A DNA stretch of 42,777 bases from Azospirillum brasilense (GTDB lineage Bacteria > Pseudomonadota > Alphaproteobacteria > Azospirillales > Azospirillaceae): positions 1-42,777 of the forward strand of contig NZ_QLKQ01000069.1 of the NCBI RefSeq assembly GCF_003349955.1, given 5' to 3'. This document shows, piece after piece, positions 35,101-42,722 of this stretch; positions within the stretch are counted from its first letter, which is position 1, and every line of letters starts with the position of its first letter. Under the pieces are notes generated by a model. It worked only from the letters and a program-made list of their open reading frames with translations, made no database searches and was not told the DNA's origin. The position numbers and the translations under genes were made by a program.

Positions 35101-35687
35101 TGTGGCGCGACCGGCTGGAGCGCTTCCCGGTGCGCCCGTCCTTCCTGACACCCGACCCGGCGCGGGCCGCCTTCTGGCGTGAACGGGTGGACGCGCTTGG
35201 CCCCGGTCTGAAGGTGGGCATCAGTTGGCGCAGCCAGATCGTCACGGCCCATCGCGAAGGCGCCTACACCCGCATCACCGACTGGCTGCCGCTGCTGGAG
35301 ATGCCGGACGTCCGCGTCATCAACCTTCAATATGGAGACTGCGCCGCCGAACTGGCCTCGGTCGAGCCGGACGGCGTGCCGCGCGTCCATCGCTGGGACG
35401 ATCTGGACCTGAAGAACGACCTGGAGGGGGTGGCGGCGCTGATGGCGGCGCTGGACCTCGTCATCCTGCCCGCCACAGCCGCCGGCGAACTGGCGGGTGC
35501 CCTGGGGGTGCCGGTCTGGCGGCTGGGCAGCTGGGACTGGACATGGTTGGGCAGCGGCGCGCGGCCTTGGTTCCCCACCCAAAGGCTGATCGCCCCATAC
35601 CCCGGCGAGACCTCCGCCGACATGGTCCATCGGATCGCCCGAATGCTGACCCGGATGGCTGAGCCCCCTTTCCCCAACGAGGTATGA
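32109..35687 (+). CDS. Two-module TPR-glycosyltransferase (1192 aa)
   Basis: Architecture: TPR array (about 15-340), GT-B domain 1 (about 370-645), Pro/Ala linker, TPR array (about 655-900), GT-B domain 2 (about 912-1192). Each GT unit opens L-L-V-W-x-E-Q-G-x-G-D-E-I-L-F-A-S, continues G-L-K-x-G-x-x-W-R-S and L-Q-Y-G-D-C-A-A-E, and ends P-A-T-A-A-G-E-L-A-G-A then P-W-F-P. The C-terminal part resembles GT9-like domains found behind TPR arrays. TPR arrays in such enzymes hold protein acceptors. Given the flagellin and flbT genes nearby, and known glycosylation of Azospirillum polar flagellin, protein O-glycosylation is the likely job. The ATG at 32109 has AAGG upstream. No signal peptide: cytoplasmic. 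Confidence 0.9.
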   Translation: MNQPTDPASPTPPDEVATRLGHAVAHHRAGRLTDAERDYRAVLGADPHHPDALHLLGVLALQAGHPGPAVELIEEAIRQAGGVADYHDNLGSALAALGRHADAAGAHRVAAALSPLSARPRHNLGNAFQAQALPGLAALAFTTAVELEPGYAKAWYNLGHALRAQNRLDDALRAFARATVLVPTMVEAHANLSDALSAAGRLDEALAEARAALRLRPDDPKAHHNLGGILQRKGAYESAEIAYREALKRAPDNPMTLNGLGGVLLKLGRPAQAEQCFRSVLGRNPHAVEAIHNLGDALRAQGQFTKAEACYEEALAHDPDLASASDNLAVIALLHGRLERGWEGYERRFAAGRVQPDRRIAAPRWRGEGLRRRRLLVWREQGIGDEILFASCYGDVIAWGGGPVTIETDPRLVSLFARSFPRATVRAETRDAEGRETVVPPDADLQVPAGSLPGLLRGALDSFDQFAPWLKPDPARTAQWRERLDRLGPGLKIGVAWRSHLASAEHKGAYTTLDQWGPLLALPGVVLVNLQYGDCAAEIAAAEERFGVTIHRWDDLDLKDDVEGAAALTANLDLVIAPATAAGELAGAVGVPVWRFGHRDWTQLGTGVRPWFPSMRLFQPRPGETFDDVLAGMARRLAAMRPAAAPERAAAPPQPPPLPADPDALLNDAIALHRAGRLDDAMATYRTVLDLSPTHGDALHLLGLIQHQTGRNAEAEHHIAAALRTDPDFPTAWNHLGLVRQALDRPDQALACFRQAIALRPDFPEAMTHMGLSMNRPDQRAAAKRWHRRSIRLAPANPAAHTNLGYVCEVEGQLEAAARHYRRALTLRPDSADTLNNLGTLAKMADRTALSRRFLDRALRVAPGLALAAWNVGLLALADGDLATGWAGYGRRFSARQLQRARRIPLPVWTGDPLRGRRLLVWPEQGLGDEILFASVFGDLEDSGGTVVLECDPRLAPLYARAFPWAVVRAESVTADGRERFDPPDCDLQIAAGSLPALWRDRLERFPVRPSFLTPDPARAAFWRERVDALGPGLKVGISWRSQIVTAHREGAYTRITDWLPLLEMPDVRVINLQYGDCAAELASVEPDGVPRVHRWDDLDLKNDLEGVAALMAALDLVILPATAAGELAGALGVPVWRLGSWDWTWLGSGARPWFPTQRLIAPYPGETSADMVHRIARMLTRMAEPPFPNEV
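33881..33980 (+). repeat. Near-identical GT segment, direct copy (partner 37982-38080)
   Basis: About 99 bp here match the reverse complement of 37982-38080 with six differences, all in third codon positions. The segment encodes W-R-F-G-H-R-D-W-T-Q-L-G-T-G and the following P-W-F-P-S-M-R-L-F-Q stretch. It marks an inverted repeat between the two giant genes, lying about 4 kb apart. Confidence 0.85.
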
Positions 35688-35760
35688 CGACGCAAGGACG
35701 TTCAACCTTTTGGTATAGTCCCGCAACGAACGGAAAAAGGCAGGCATATGCGGCGAATTG

Positions 35761-35812
35761 TCCTACCCTCCATCGTAAGGGGCGGTCACTCCCCGTCTTT
35801 GGAGTACTAGGA
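35761..35812. promoter_or_regulatory. Nested inverted repeat upstream of the DUF465 gene
   Basis: Three nested arm pairs: TCCTA (35761) / TAGGA (35808), CTCCA (35768) / TGGAG (35800), GGGG (35779) / CCCC (35791). About 14 pairs over 52 bp, in the 225-bp space between the two plus-strand genes. It could be a structured leader, an attenuator-like stem or a regulator site. There is no adjacent U-tract, so it is not a simple terminator. Confidence 0.5.
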
Positions 35813-35912
35813 CAAAAGTTTGGGGTTGTTTGGCGGCACGGATGAGTGAACACTATGGTTTCCGGCCTGCCGGACTTGGCAGGAGCCGGTTCGATCTGAC
35901 GGAGAGCAGCCC

Positions 35913-36095
35913 ATGCACACTGATGCTCGCCTATCTTCCCTGCAGGAAAAGCACCTGCGTCTCGACCGCGCCATCCTCGACGAGGAGAAGCGTTCGTGGC
36001 CTGACGATAGTGCCATCAAGCGGATGAAGCTTGAGAAGCTCCACCTCAAGGAAGAAATTGACCGTTTGGCCAGAACCAGTCACAGGGTGAATTAA
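35913..36095 (+). CDS. DUF465 (YdcH-like) small protein
   Basis: 60 aa. The sequence has the family's S-L-Q-E-K-H-L-R-L-D-R-A-I start and the L-K-L-x-K-L-x-L-K-E-E-I-D-R-L type ending (here M-K-L-E-K-L-H-L-K-E-E-I-D-R-L). Predicted as one or two long helices, cytoplasmic. DUF465 proteins are widespread in alphaproteobacteria and their function is not established. The ATG at 35913 has GGAG eight bases upstream. Preceded by the nested inverted repeat and followed by a terminator. Confidence 0.9.
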   Translation: MHTDARLSSLQEKHLRLDRAILDEEKRSWPDDSAIKRMKLEKLHLKEEIDRLARTSHRVN

Positions 36096-36123
36096 CACCC
36101 TTCCGGATCGATCCGATTCGTAA

Positions 36124-36162
36124 AGTCGGGGGCGACGGACGGTTCGCTCCCGGCTTTCCTTT
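36124..36162. terminator. Terminator between DUF465 and the 2002-aa gene
   Basis: AGTCGGGGGCGA (36124-36135) pairs with TCGCTCCCGGCT (36144-36155) through two G-U pairs, followed by TTTCCTTT on the plus strand. The minus strand shows the same stem followed by TTTA, so it can serve both converging genes; it lies only a few bases from the minus-strand stop codon at 36161. Confidence 0.75.
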
Positions 36163-39100
36163 ATCCGCCCGGCGTGGTGACCGGCCCAGTGGTGACCGGC
36201 GCAGACACTGGTGTGCCAGCGGGATGGAGCTTGGCCAACCGGCGCGCGATCGTCGGCAAGGCGCCGGAGGCCGATTCTCCCGGTGGCGCGGAAGTCAGCG
36301 TCATGGTCGGGAACCATGGCCGCACCCCCGTACCAAGCGCCGTCCAATCCCCCCGTGGCCCGAACCGCCAGACCGGCACGCCCAGCGCCCCCGCCAGTTC
36401 CCCCACCGAACTCGCCGGGGTGATGACGAGGTCGAGGGTCGTCATGAGAGCCGCCACGCCGTCCAGATCGTTCTTCAGGTCCAGATCGTCCCAACGGTGG
36501 ATGGTCACGCCGAAGTGGCGCTCCGCCTCGGCGATCTCGGTTGCGCAGTCGCCGTACTGGAGGGTGACGAACACCACCCCCGGCAGCGCGAAGACCGGTC
36601 CCCAGGCGTCGAGCGGCGCGTAGACCCCGCGGCGCTCCGCCGTCATCAGCCCGCTGCGCCAGGCGATTCCCACCCTCAGACCGGGGCCCAAGGCGGCCAT
36701 CCGCTCCCGCCAGAACGCGGTCCGTTGCGGGTCGGCGGTCAGGAAGGCGGGGCGCGATGGAAAGCGGTCCAGCCGGGGCCGAAACCAGCGTGGCAGTGAT
36801 CCCATGGCGACGTGGCGGTCGATGCCGGCGCAGGGCGCCTCCGGGTCCGCCGGAGCCGGGCGCCATTGCGCGCGGGGAAAGGACCGCGCGAACAGAGGCA
36901 CCAGCCGATGGTCGCACTCCACAACCACGGACGCGGCCCGCGCGATCAGCTCGTCCAGGCAACCGGCGAACAGGATCTCGTCGCCGATCCCCTGCTCGGC
37001 CCAGACCAGCAGGCGCAAGCCGGCGGGATCCTCCCCCACCCAGGCAGGGACGGGGACGGCCCGGGCGCCGCCGGACAATTCACGGGCACGGAAACGGGCG
37101 TCATAGCCGGCCCAACCCGCTTCCAAACGGCCACGGGCCAGATCCAGCAAGCCGAGGTTGAACGCCGCCGCGGGGTGCTCCGGTTCCACCGCCAGGGTTC
37201 GGCGGCACCAACGCTCCGCCGCCGCAGCTTCGCCGCGGTCGCGCAGCAACCGCCCCAGATTGGCCAGCCCATCCGCCTGCGCCGGGGCCAGGGACAACGC
37301 GCGGACCAGCGCCCACCGGGCCTCGTCCAGTTGTCCCGCCCGGCGCAGCGCCACCCCCAGATTAAGCCAGCCGTCCTCGCGGTCCGGGGCCAGGCGCAGG
37401 GCGTGGCGATGGCGCTGCCCGGCCGCCTCCAGCGCACCGAGACGGGTCAGCACAGCGCCCCAGTTGTCGTGCGCCTCCGCCAGTCCCGGCTCGGCCAGGG
37501 TCGCCCGGCGGTGGGACTCGGCGGCGGAGGGCAGATCGTACGCCGCCTCCAGCGCGTTGCCGAGGTTGGTCAAAGCCGCCGCGGCGGCGGGTTGCAGGGC
37601 GAGCGCCAGCCGGAACCGGCGCACCGCCTCCGGCGCACGGCCGAGGGCCAGCAGCACGCTTCCCAGGCTCGAATGGGCGGCGCCGTACGCGGGCAGGACC
37701 TCCAAGGCACGGGCAATGCGCGCCGCCCCGCCGACGGAATCACCGGACTGGTGCGCCAGCAATCCCGACAGGTGGAGCGCGACCGGGTGGTCCGCCCGCG
37801 CCGTCAGCACGCGCTCGTACAGCGGCGCCGCCTCGGCCAGCCGACCGTCCCGGTGATGGGCGGCGGCGGTCTCCAACAGCGTGTCCGGATCGACCGGAAG
37901 ACCGCCGGACGGTGGTTCGTCGCTTCCGGGCATGAGCCGGCACAGGGCGAGGGCCATCCGCCCCATGACCGCATCCAGCCCTTCACCGGGCCGCGGCTGG
38001 AACAGGCGCATCGACGGGAACCAGGGGCGGACGCCGGTGCCGAGCTGCGTCCAGTCGCGGTGCCCGAAGCGCCAGACCGGCACGCCCAGGGCGCCGGCCA
38101 GTTCGCCGGTCGACACGGCGGGCGTGAGGACGAGATCCAGGTTGGCGGTCAGCGCCGCCGCCCCCTCGACATCATCCCTCAGGTCCAGCTCGTTCCAATG
38201 GTGGATGGTCACGCCGAACCGCGCCTGCGCCGCGGCGATCTCCGCAGCGCAGTCGCCGTATTGCAGATTGACGAAGACCACTCCCGAGAGCGCGAACAGC
38301 GGCGCGAAGGCGTCCAGCGTGACGTAGGCGGCCCGGCGTTCCCCATCCATGATCTGGCTGCGCCACGCGATGCCGACCCTCAGCCCCGGCCCCAAGGCGG
38401 CCAGCCGGTCCCGCCAGCGCTCCAGCCGCCCCGGTTCCGGGACCAGCCAGGGCCGGGCCGGAAACCGTTTCACGTCGGACCGCAGCAACCGCGGCAGGGA
38501 CGCGGCAGCGACCTGGACCTCGACGTCGCGCGGCTCCACGGTCGGCGGGCGGACCGTCGCGCCGGGGAACGAGCGCGCGAAGAGCGACACGAGACGGCGG
38601 TCGCATTCGATCACCACATGACCGGCGCGGCGCATCAGGTCGGGATAACAGGAGGCGAAGAGGATTTCGTCCCCGACGCCCTGCTCCCGCCAGACCAGCA
38701 GACGGGCGGCGGCGATGTTCTCACCCCGCCAGGGTTTTACGGCGAAGCGGCGCTTCTGGTCGTGGAACTGAGGGGTGTCGAACCGCCATTCATGCTCCGC
38801 CCACCCGGAGCGAAGCTCTCCCCGCTCCAGCAGAAGAAGCGACAGGTTGTAGTGGGCGGTGGCCAGCGCCGGGTTGATCCGGATGGCTTGGCGATAGGCG
38901 GCGACGGCCTCGGCCGGGCGCTGCCGCCGCGCCCAATGCATGGCGAAATTCGCCTGGGCCTCCGCCATCTCTGGCGCGCGGTCGACGGCCCGGCTGTGGC
39001 AGGAGAACGCCTCGTCGATGCGCCCGAGCCGGTCGAGCGCGCTGCCCCGATGGGTCCAGGCCGCGGCGGAATCCGGCGCAACCGCCGTGGCGCGGCGCAG

Positions 39101-42100
39101 CAGCCGCTCCGCCTCCGCGGGCCGGTCGGCGGTCGTGTGGAATGCGCCGAGATTCACCAGCGCGTCCAGCTCCGACGGCGCCAGCGCGACCGCCCGCCGG
39201 TGGCTCCGCTCCGCTCCCGCGGGATCCCCGCGCTCGGCAAGCAGATGCCCCAGATGGACGTGCGCCATGCCCAGCGACGGGCGCGCGTGCAGGGCCCGCC
39301 GCGCGCAGGCTTCCGCCTCTCCGCCCTCGCCCCACCGCCGCAGGAGGGCGGTTCGGTTGAGCCAATGCTCCGCCCCGTCCGGACAGAGCAGGACGGCGTT
39401 GCGTTGCGCCGCCAGCGCCGCGCCGTGCCGGCCCGTCGCCTGGCAGGCGTCGGCCAGGGCGGCATGCGCGGCGGCGTTGCCGGGATCGGCCTTGACCGCC
39501 AGGGCCAGAGTCGCCGCGGCGTCTCCGGCGTCGCCTTGGCGAAGCCGCAGGATCCCCAGGAGATGGAGGGCCACCGGATGCTCGGAAACAGCCGCCAGCA
39601 CCGTCCGGCAATGCTCCTCCGCCTCCGACAGAGCGCCGGCGCGGTAGCGGGCGATGGCCTCGGCGATCAGAGGCGCGACATCTATGGGTGCCGTGGGTGC
39701 CGCCGACGGATGGCTCGGCACGGCCTCGGCCGGCCGCGCCAGATCGCGAAGGGTTTGGGCAACGCGCGCCATGACGCCGTCGAGCGTCTCGCCGGGGCGG
39801 GGCTGGAACAGGCGCATCGTCGGGTACCAGGGACGGACTGCGGTGCCGAGCTGCGTCCAGTCGCGGGCACCGATGCGCCACGCCGGCACGCCGACGGCCC
39901 CGGCCAATTCACCGGTGGAGACGGCGGGCGCGATGACCAGATCGAGCGAAGCGGTCAAAGCGGCCGCGTTTTCGAAATCGTCCTTGAGGTTCAGGTCGGC
40001 CCAGCGGTGGATGGGCACGCCGAACCGCGCTTCCGTCGCGGCGATCTCTGCCGCGCAATCGCCGTACTGAAGATTGATCAGCACAACCCCGGAGACGGCG
40101 AACAGCGGCGCGAAGGCATCCAGAGTGATGTAGGCGGCCCGTCGTTCGGTCGTCATCAACTGGCTGCGCCAGGCGATGCCGATCTTCAGGCCAGGCCCGA
40201 GGGCGGCCAGCCGCTCCCGCCATGTGGCGAGGCGTACCGGGTCGGGCATCAGCCAGGGACGGGCTGGAAAGCTCGCCAAATCCGGACGCAGACGGCGCGG
40301 AAGGGCCCCCGCGGCGATCTGGGCGTCGCAATCCGCCGGGACCAGCGTTTCCATTCCATCGGCCGCCGTGGTTTCCGCCCGGACCGTCGCCCAGGGAAAG
40401 GAGCGGCTGAACAGGCTGACCAGCCGGCGGTCGCACTCCAGGATGACCTGACCGATCCGGCCCGCCGCCACCCGATCCTCCAGGGCGGGATAGCAGGAGG
40501 CGAACATCAGCTCGTCCCCCACCCCCTGCTCCCGCCAGACCAGAAGGCGTGGAACGACCGCTCCGTCATCCCGCCAGAGCGGCGCCGTGATCGTCCGCTC
40601 CGGATACTCCTTGGCCTTGAAACGGTCCTGATAGGCGTCCCAGCCTTCCCGCAGGTTGCCGGTCGCGAGACTGACCAGGGCGAAGTTCAGCCGCGCCGCG
40701 GCCAGGGCCGGATCGATGCGCAGGGCGCGGCGCAGGGTTCGCTCCGCCTCCGCCACCCGCATCGATTGCCATTGCAACATACCGAGGTTGGCATAGGCCT
40801 CCGCCTGCCCCGCGTCGATGGACAGCGCACGCCGATGCATGGCCTCCGCCTCCCCGTTCCGACGCAGCACATTCAGGGCAAGGCCGAGGGTGGTCAGCGC
40901 GATGGCGCTCTGCGGCGCCAGACGCACCGCATGCCGGTGCAGGCGCAGCGCAGCCTGCCAGTCGTCCCAATCCTTCAGGACGTTGCCGAGGTTGGTGTAG
41001 CTGTCGGAATAGTCCGGTTGGACGATCAGCGCTCGCCGGTAAAGCGCCGCGGCGGCATCGGTCCGGCGGGCGGCCCGGTGAGAATTTCCAAGGTTGTTCA
41101 ACGCCTTGCCGTAGTCTGGCCGGATCGTCAGGGCACGCTGGAAAACGCGCGCCGCCTCCTCCGGCCGGTCCATGCCGTCAAGACCGGTGCCCAGGTTGTT
41201 GAAGGCCACCGCATCGGCGGCCCGCAACGCGATGCAGGTCCGCAGCGCCGCCACGGCGGCGGCATACTCACCCAGATCGAGCAGCGCCACACCCAGATTG
41301 TTCCACGCCCCCGCCAACAGCGGGTCCTGGAACAGCGCGTCGCGATAGCGGGAAACCGCTTCCGCCAGCCGCCCATCCCCCTGAAGCGCACTGCCCAAAT
41401 GGAAGAGCAGGAGCGCGTCCCTGCCGGTGTCGGCATCCACCGCCGGAGCCAAAATCTCCGCGGCCTCGGCGAAGGCGCCACGCTCGTTCAGGAGCGTCCC
41501 CAAATCGCGTGCCACCTCGCGGTCCGCCGGGTCATCGGACAAGGCGCGGCGCAGGCACAGCTCCGCATCGGGATGACCCAGGGCGCGCAGCACGAGCGCC
41601 AGGTTGCGCCATGCCTGCGCATGGTCCGGCTGGGTCTGGACGACTCGGTAAAAGGCCATGGCCGCCTCGTCGAGACGGCCATGGCGCCGATACAGAACCG
41701 CCAGATCGAAGCGGGTCGCCGTGCGTCCGGGATCGGCGCGCAGCGCCTCCTCATAAGACAGGATGGCGTCGCCGATCCGCTCCTGCGCCTGCAGAAGGAG
41801 ACCGAGATTGCCCAACGCCTCGGCATAACCGTCCTGAAGCGCGATGGCGCGGCGGTAGGCGCGGACCGCCGCCTCCGGATCGCTTCGGTCGGCGAGGAGA
41901 TTGCCCAGGCTGTTGTAGGCCGGGGCGAAGGCCGGGTCCGCCGCCAGGACCACCCGGAAGCACGCCGCCGCACGCTCGGCCTGACCGGCCTGATAGGCGG
42001 CGATGCCCGACAGGTGACGGGCATCGGCGTGGGTTGGATCGGCGGACAGGATGTGACGGTAGAGTTGGCGCGCTTCGTCCAGGTCACCCGCCCGGTGCCG

Positions 42101-42169
42101 GGCGATGGCGTCGGTCAAAAGCGCGTCGACCCCGTGGCCGTCCCGACCCTCAACGGCCCTGTCGATCAC
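36161..42169 (-). CDS. Three-module TPR-glycosyltransferase (2002 aa)
   Basis: Architecture: a long TPR array (about 10-520, roughly 14 units), GT-B 1 (about 540-815), TPR (about 830-1130), GT-B 2 (about 1150-1410), TPR (about 1420-1690), GT-B 3 (about 1715-1985). Every GT copy has L-L-V-W-x-E-Q-G-x-G-D-E, W-R-S, L-Q-Y-G-D-C-A and G-E-L-A-G-A. Three joined catalytic modules in one chain are unusual and suggest stepwise or multi-site glycosylation. The start is a GTG at 42169 overlapping the flbT stop by four bases (GTGA), so it is coupled to FlbT synthesis, just downstream of flagellin. Flagellin is therefore the prime candidate acceptor (inference). Cytoplasmic: no signal peptide or TM. Confidence 0.9.
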   Translation of the reverse strand: MIDRAVEGRDGHGVDALLTDAIARHRAGDLDEARQLYRHILSADPTHADARHLSGIAAYQAGQAERAAACFRVVLAADPAFAPAYNSLGNLLADRSDPEAAVRAYRRAIALQDGYAEALGNLGLLLQAQERIGDAILSYEEALRADPGRTATRFDLAVLYRRHGRLDEAAMAFYRVVQTQPDHAQAWRNLALVLRALGHPDAELCLRRALSDDPADREVARDLGTLLNERGAFAEAAEILAPAVDADTGRDALLLFHLGSALQGDGRLAEAVSRYRDALFQDPLLAGAWNNLGVALLDLGEYAAAVAALRTCIALRAADAVAFNNLGTGLDGMDRPEEAARVFQRALTIRPDYGKALNNLGNSHRAARRTDAAAALYRRALIVQPDYSDSYTNLGNVLKDWDDWQAALRLHRHAVRLAPQSAIALTTLGLALNVLRRNGEAEAMHRRALSIDAGQAEAYANLGMLQWQSMRVAEAERTLRRALRIDPALAAARLNFALVSLATGNLREGWDAYQDRFKAKEYPERTITAPLWRDDGAVVPRLLVWREQGVGDELMFASCYPALEDRVAAGRIGQVILECDRRLVSLFSRSFPWATVRAETTAADGMETLVPADCDAQIAAGALPRRLRPDLASFPARPWLMPDPVRLATWRERLAALGPGLKIGIAWRSQLMTTERRAAYITLDAFAPLFAVSGVVLINLQYGDCAAEIAATEARFGVPIHRWADLNLKDDFENAAALTASLDLVIAPAVSTGELAGAVGVPAWRIGARDWTQLGTAVRPWYPTMRLFQPRPGETLDGVMARVAQTLRDLARPAEAVPSHPSAAPTAPIDVAPLIAEAIARYRAGALSEAEEHCRTVLAAVSEHPVALHLLGILRLRQGDAGDAAATLALAVKADPGNAAAHAALADACQATGRHGAALAAQRNAVLLCPDGAEHWLNRTALLRRWGEGGEAEACARRALHARPSLGMAHVHLGHLLAERGDPAGAERSHRRAVALAPSELDALVNLGAFHTTADRPAEAERLLRRATAVAPDSAAAWTHRGSALDRLGRIDEAFSCHSRAVDRAPEMAEAQANFAMHWARRQRPAEAVAAYRQAIRINPALATAHYNLSLLLLERGELRSGWAEHEWRFDTPQFHDQKRRFAVKPWRGENIAAARLLVWREQGVGDEILFASCYPDLMRRAGHVVIECDRRLVSLFARSFPGATVRPPTVEPRDVEVQVAAASLPRLLRSDVKRFPARPWLVPEPGRLERWRDRLAALGPGLRVGIAWRSQIMDGERRAAYVTLDAFAPLFALSGVVFVNLQYGDCAAEIAAAQARFGVTIHHWNELDLRDDVEGAAALTANLDLVLTPAVSTGELAGALGVPVWRFGHRDWTQLGTGVRPWFPSMRLFQPRPGEGLDAVMGRMALALCRLMPGSDEPPSGGLPVDPDTLLETAAAHHRDGRLAEAAPLYERVLTARADHPVALHLSGLLAHQSGDSVGGAARIARALEVLPAYGAAHSSLGSVLLALGRAPEAVRRFRLALALQPAAAAALTNLGNALEAAYDLPSAAESHRRATLAEPGLAEAHDNWGAVLTRLGALEAAGQRHRHALRLAPDREDGWLNLGVALRRAGQLDEARWALVRALSLAPAQADGLANLGRLLRDRGEAAAAERWCRRTLAVEPEHPAAAFNLGLLDLARGRLEAGWAGYDARFRARELSGGARAVPVPAWVGEDPAGLRLLVWAEQGIGDEILFAGCLDELIARAASVVVECDHRLVPLFARSFPRAQWRPAPADPEAPCAGIDRHVAMGSLPRWFRPRLDRFPSRPAFLTADPQRTAFWRERMAALGPGLRVGIAWRSGLMTAERRGVYAPLDAWGPVFALPGVVFVTLQYGDCATEIAEAERHFGVTIHRWDDLDLKNDLDGVAALMTTLDLVITPASSVGELAGALGVPVWRFGPRGDWTALGTGVRPWFPTMTLTSAPPGESASGALPTIARRLAKLHPAGTPVSAPVTTGPVTTPGG
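37982..38080 (-). repeat. Near-identical GT segment, inverted copy (partner 33881-33980)
   Basis: Lies in GT module 2 of the 2002-aa gene and matches GT module 1 of the 1192-aa gene in inverted orientation (six third-position differences in about 99 bp). The corresponding parts of GT modules 1 and 3 of the same protein differ in amino acids, so module 2 is the recent relative. Confidence 0.85.
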
Positions 42170-42591
42170 GGCGCCGGATCGGTCGCCGGGCTTTCCGCCC
42201 CATCGGAGGCGCTGGACGAGCCCTCGGAGCCACCCTTGAACATCTTCCGGCAGATTTTCAGCGCACGGTAATAATTGCGCGCTTCGACCAGCCGTTCGAT
42301 CTCCTCAAGGTCATCACGGCAATCCGGCCGGGCATCGCGCGTCTCGGCGAGGATCGCAGCGAAACGTTGCAGATTGAGAACCGCGTCTTCCGGGAAGATG
42401 TAGATGAGCTGAATGACGAAGTAGAGCTTCTTCTCGATACAATCGATCTGCTCTTCCTTCAACACCTCGCGCCCGCGAAGGAAGTTGGCGGTGTTGTAAA
42501 GAAAGAAAGAGCCGGGACGGTCACCGGCCCCGATGACCGCACCGTTAATGATGACCTTTTCATTGGGGCGGAGAACGAACTTCAAAGGCAT
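42166..42591 (-). CDS. flbT: Flagellin synthesis regulator FlbT
   Basis: 141 aa, the normal FlbT length. The family core is clear: M-P-L-K-F-V-L-R-P-N-E-K-V-I-I-N-G-A-V-I, then F-L-Y-N-T-A-N-F-L-R-G-R and I-Q-L-I-Y-I-F-P. The last 15 residues are Ser/Ala/Asp-rich. In Caulobacter FlbT binds the flagellin mRNA leader and represses translation until the hook is complete. The ATG at 42591 begins the family sequence; the frame extends upstream but without homology. It lies 131 bp after the flagellin stop and overlaps the giant glycosyltransferase. FlaF, the usual partner, is not in the window. Confidence 0.95.
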   Translation of the reverse strand: MPLKFVLRPNEKVIINGAVIGAGDRPGSFFLYNTANFLRGREVLKEEQIDCIEKKLYFVIQLIYIFPEDAVLNLQRFAAILAETRDARPDCRDDLEEIERLVEARNYYRALKICRKMFKGGSEGSSSASDGAESPATDPAP

Positions 42592-42667
42592 GAAACGGAC
42601 CCGGTCCTTGTCTCGGCAGCGCGCGGAAGCGGAAAGCCGCATCCGGGAGCGCCGCACCAAATGGAAC

Positions 42668-42691
42668 GGGCGGCGGCTTGCGCCGCCGCCC
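42668..42691 (-). terminator. Hairpin after the flagellin gene
   Basis: Perfect 10-bp stem GGGCGGCGGC (42668-42677) / GCCGCCGCCC (42682-42691), 31 bp after the flagellin stop. On the minus strand it is followed by GTTCCATTT, a weak U-tract, so termination may be partial, letting some transcripts continue into flbT. Confidence 0.55.
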
Positions 42692-42722
42692 GCCGGGCGT
42701 GATCCTACCCGAAGTCTCAGGC

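Noticed and set aside
36161..42169. Repetitive DNA suggestive of a CRISPR or satellite array
   Set aside because: The repetition is 102-bp degenerate coding periodicity from TPR units of 34 residues, with no conserved direct repeat and spacer structure.
36812..42271. Plus-strand open frame of about 1819 codons antisense to the 2002-aa glycosyltransferase
   Set aside because: It mirrors the GC-rich codon pattern of the real gene (few stops in that antisense frame), is rich in Arg, Gln and Gly, and shows no domain. The same applies to 32454-35747 antisense to the 1192-aa gene.
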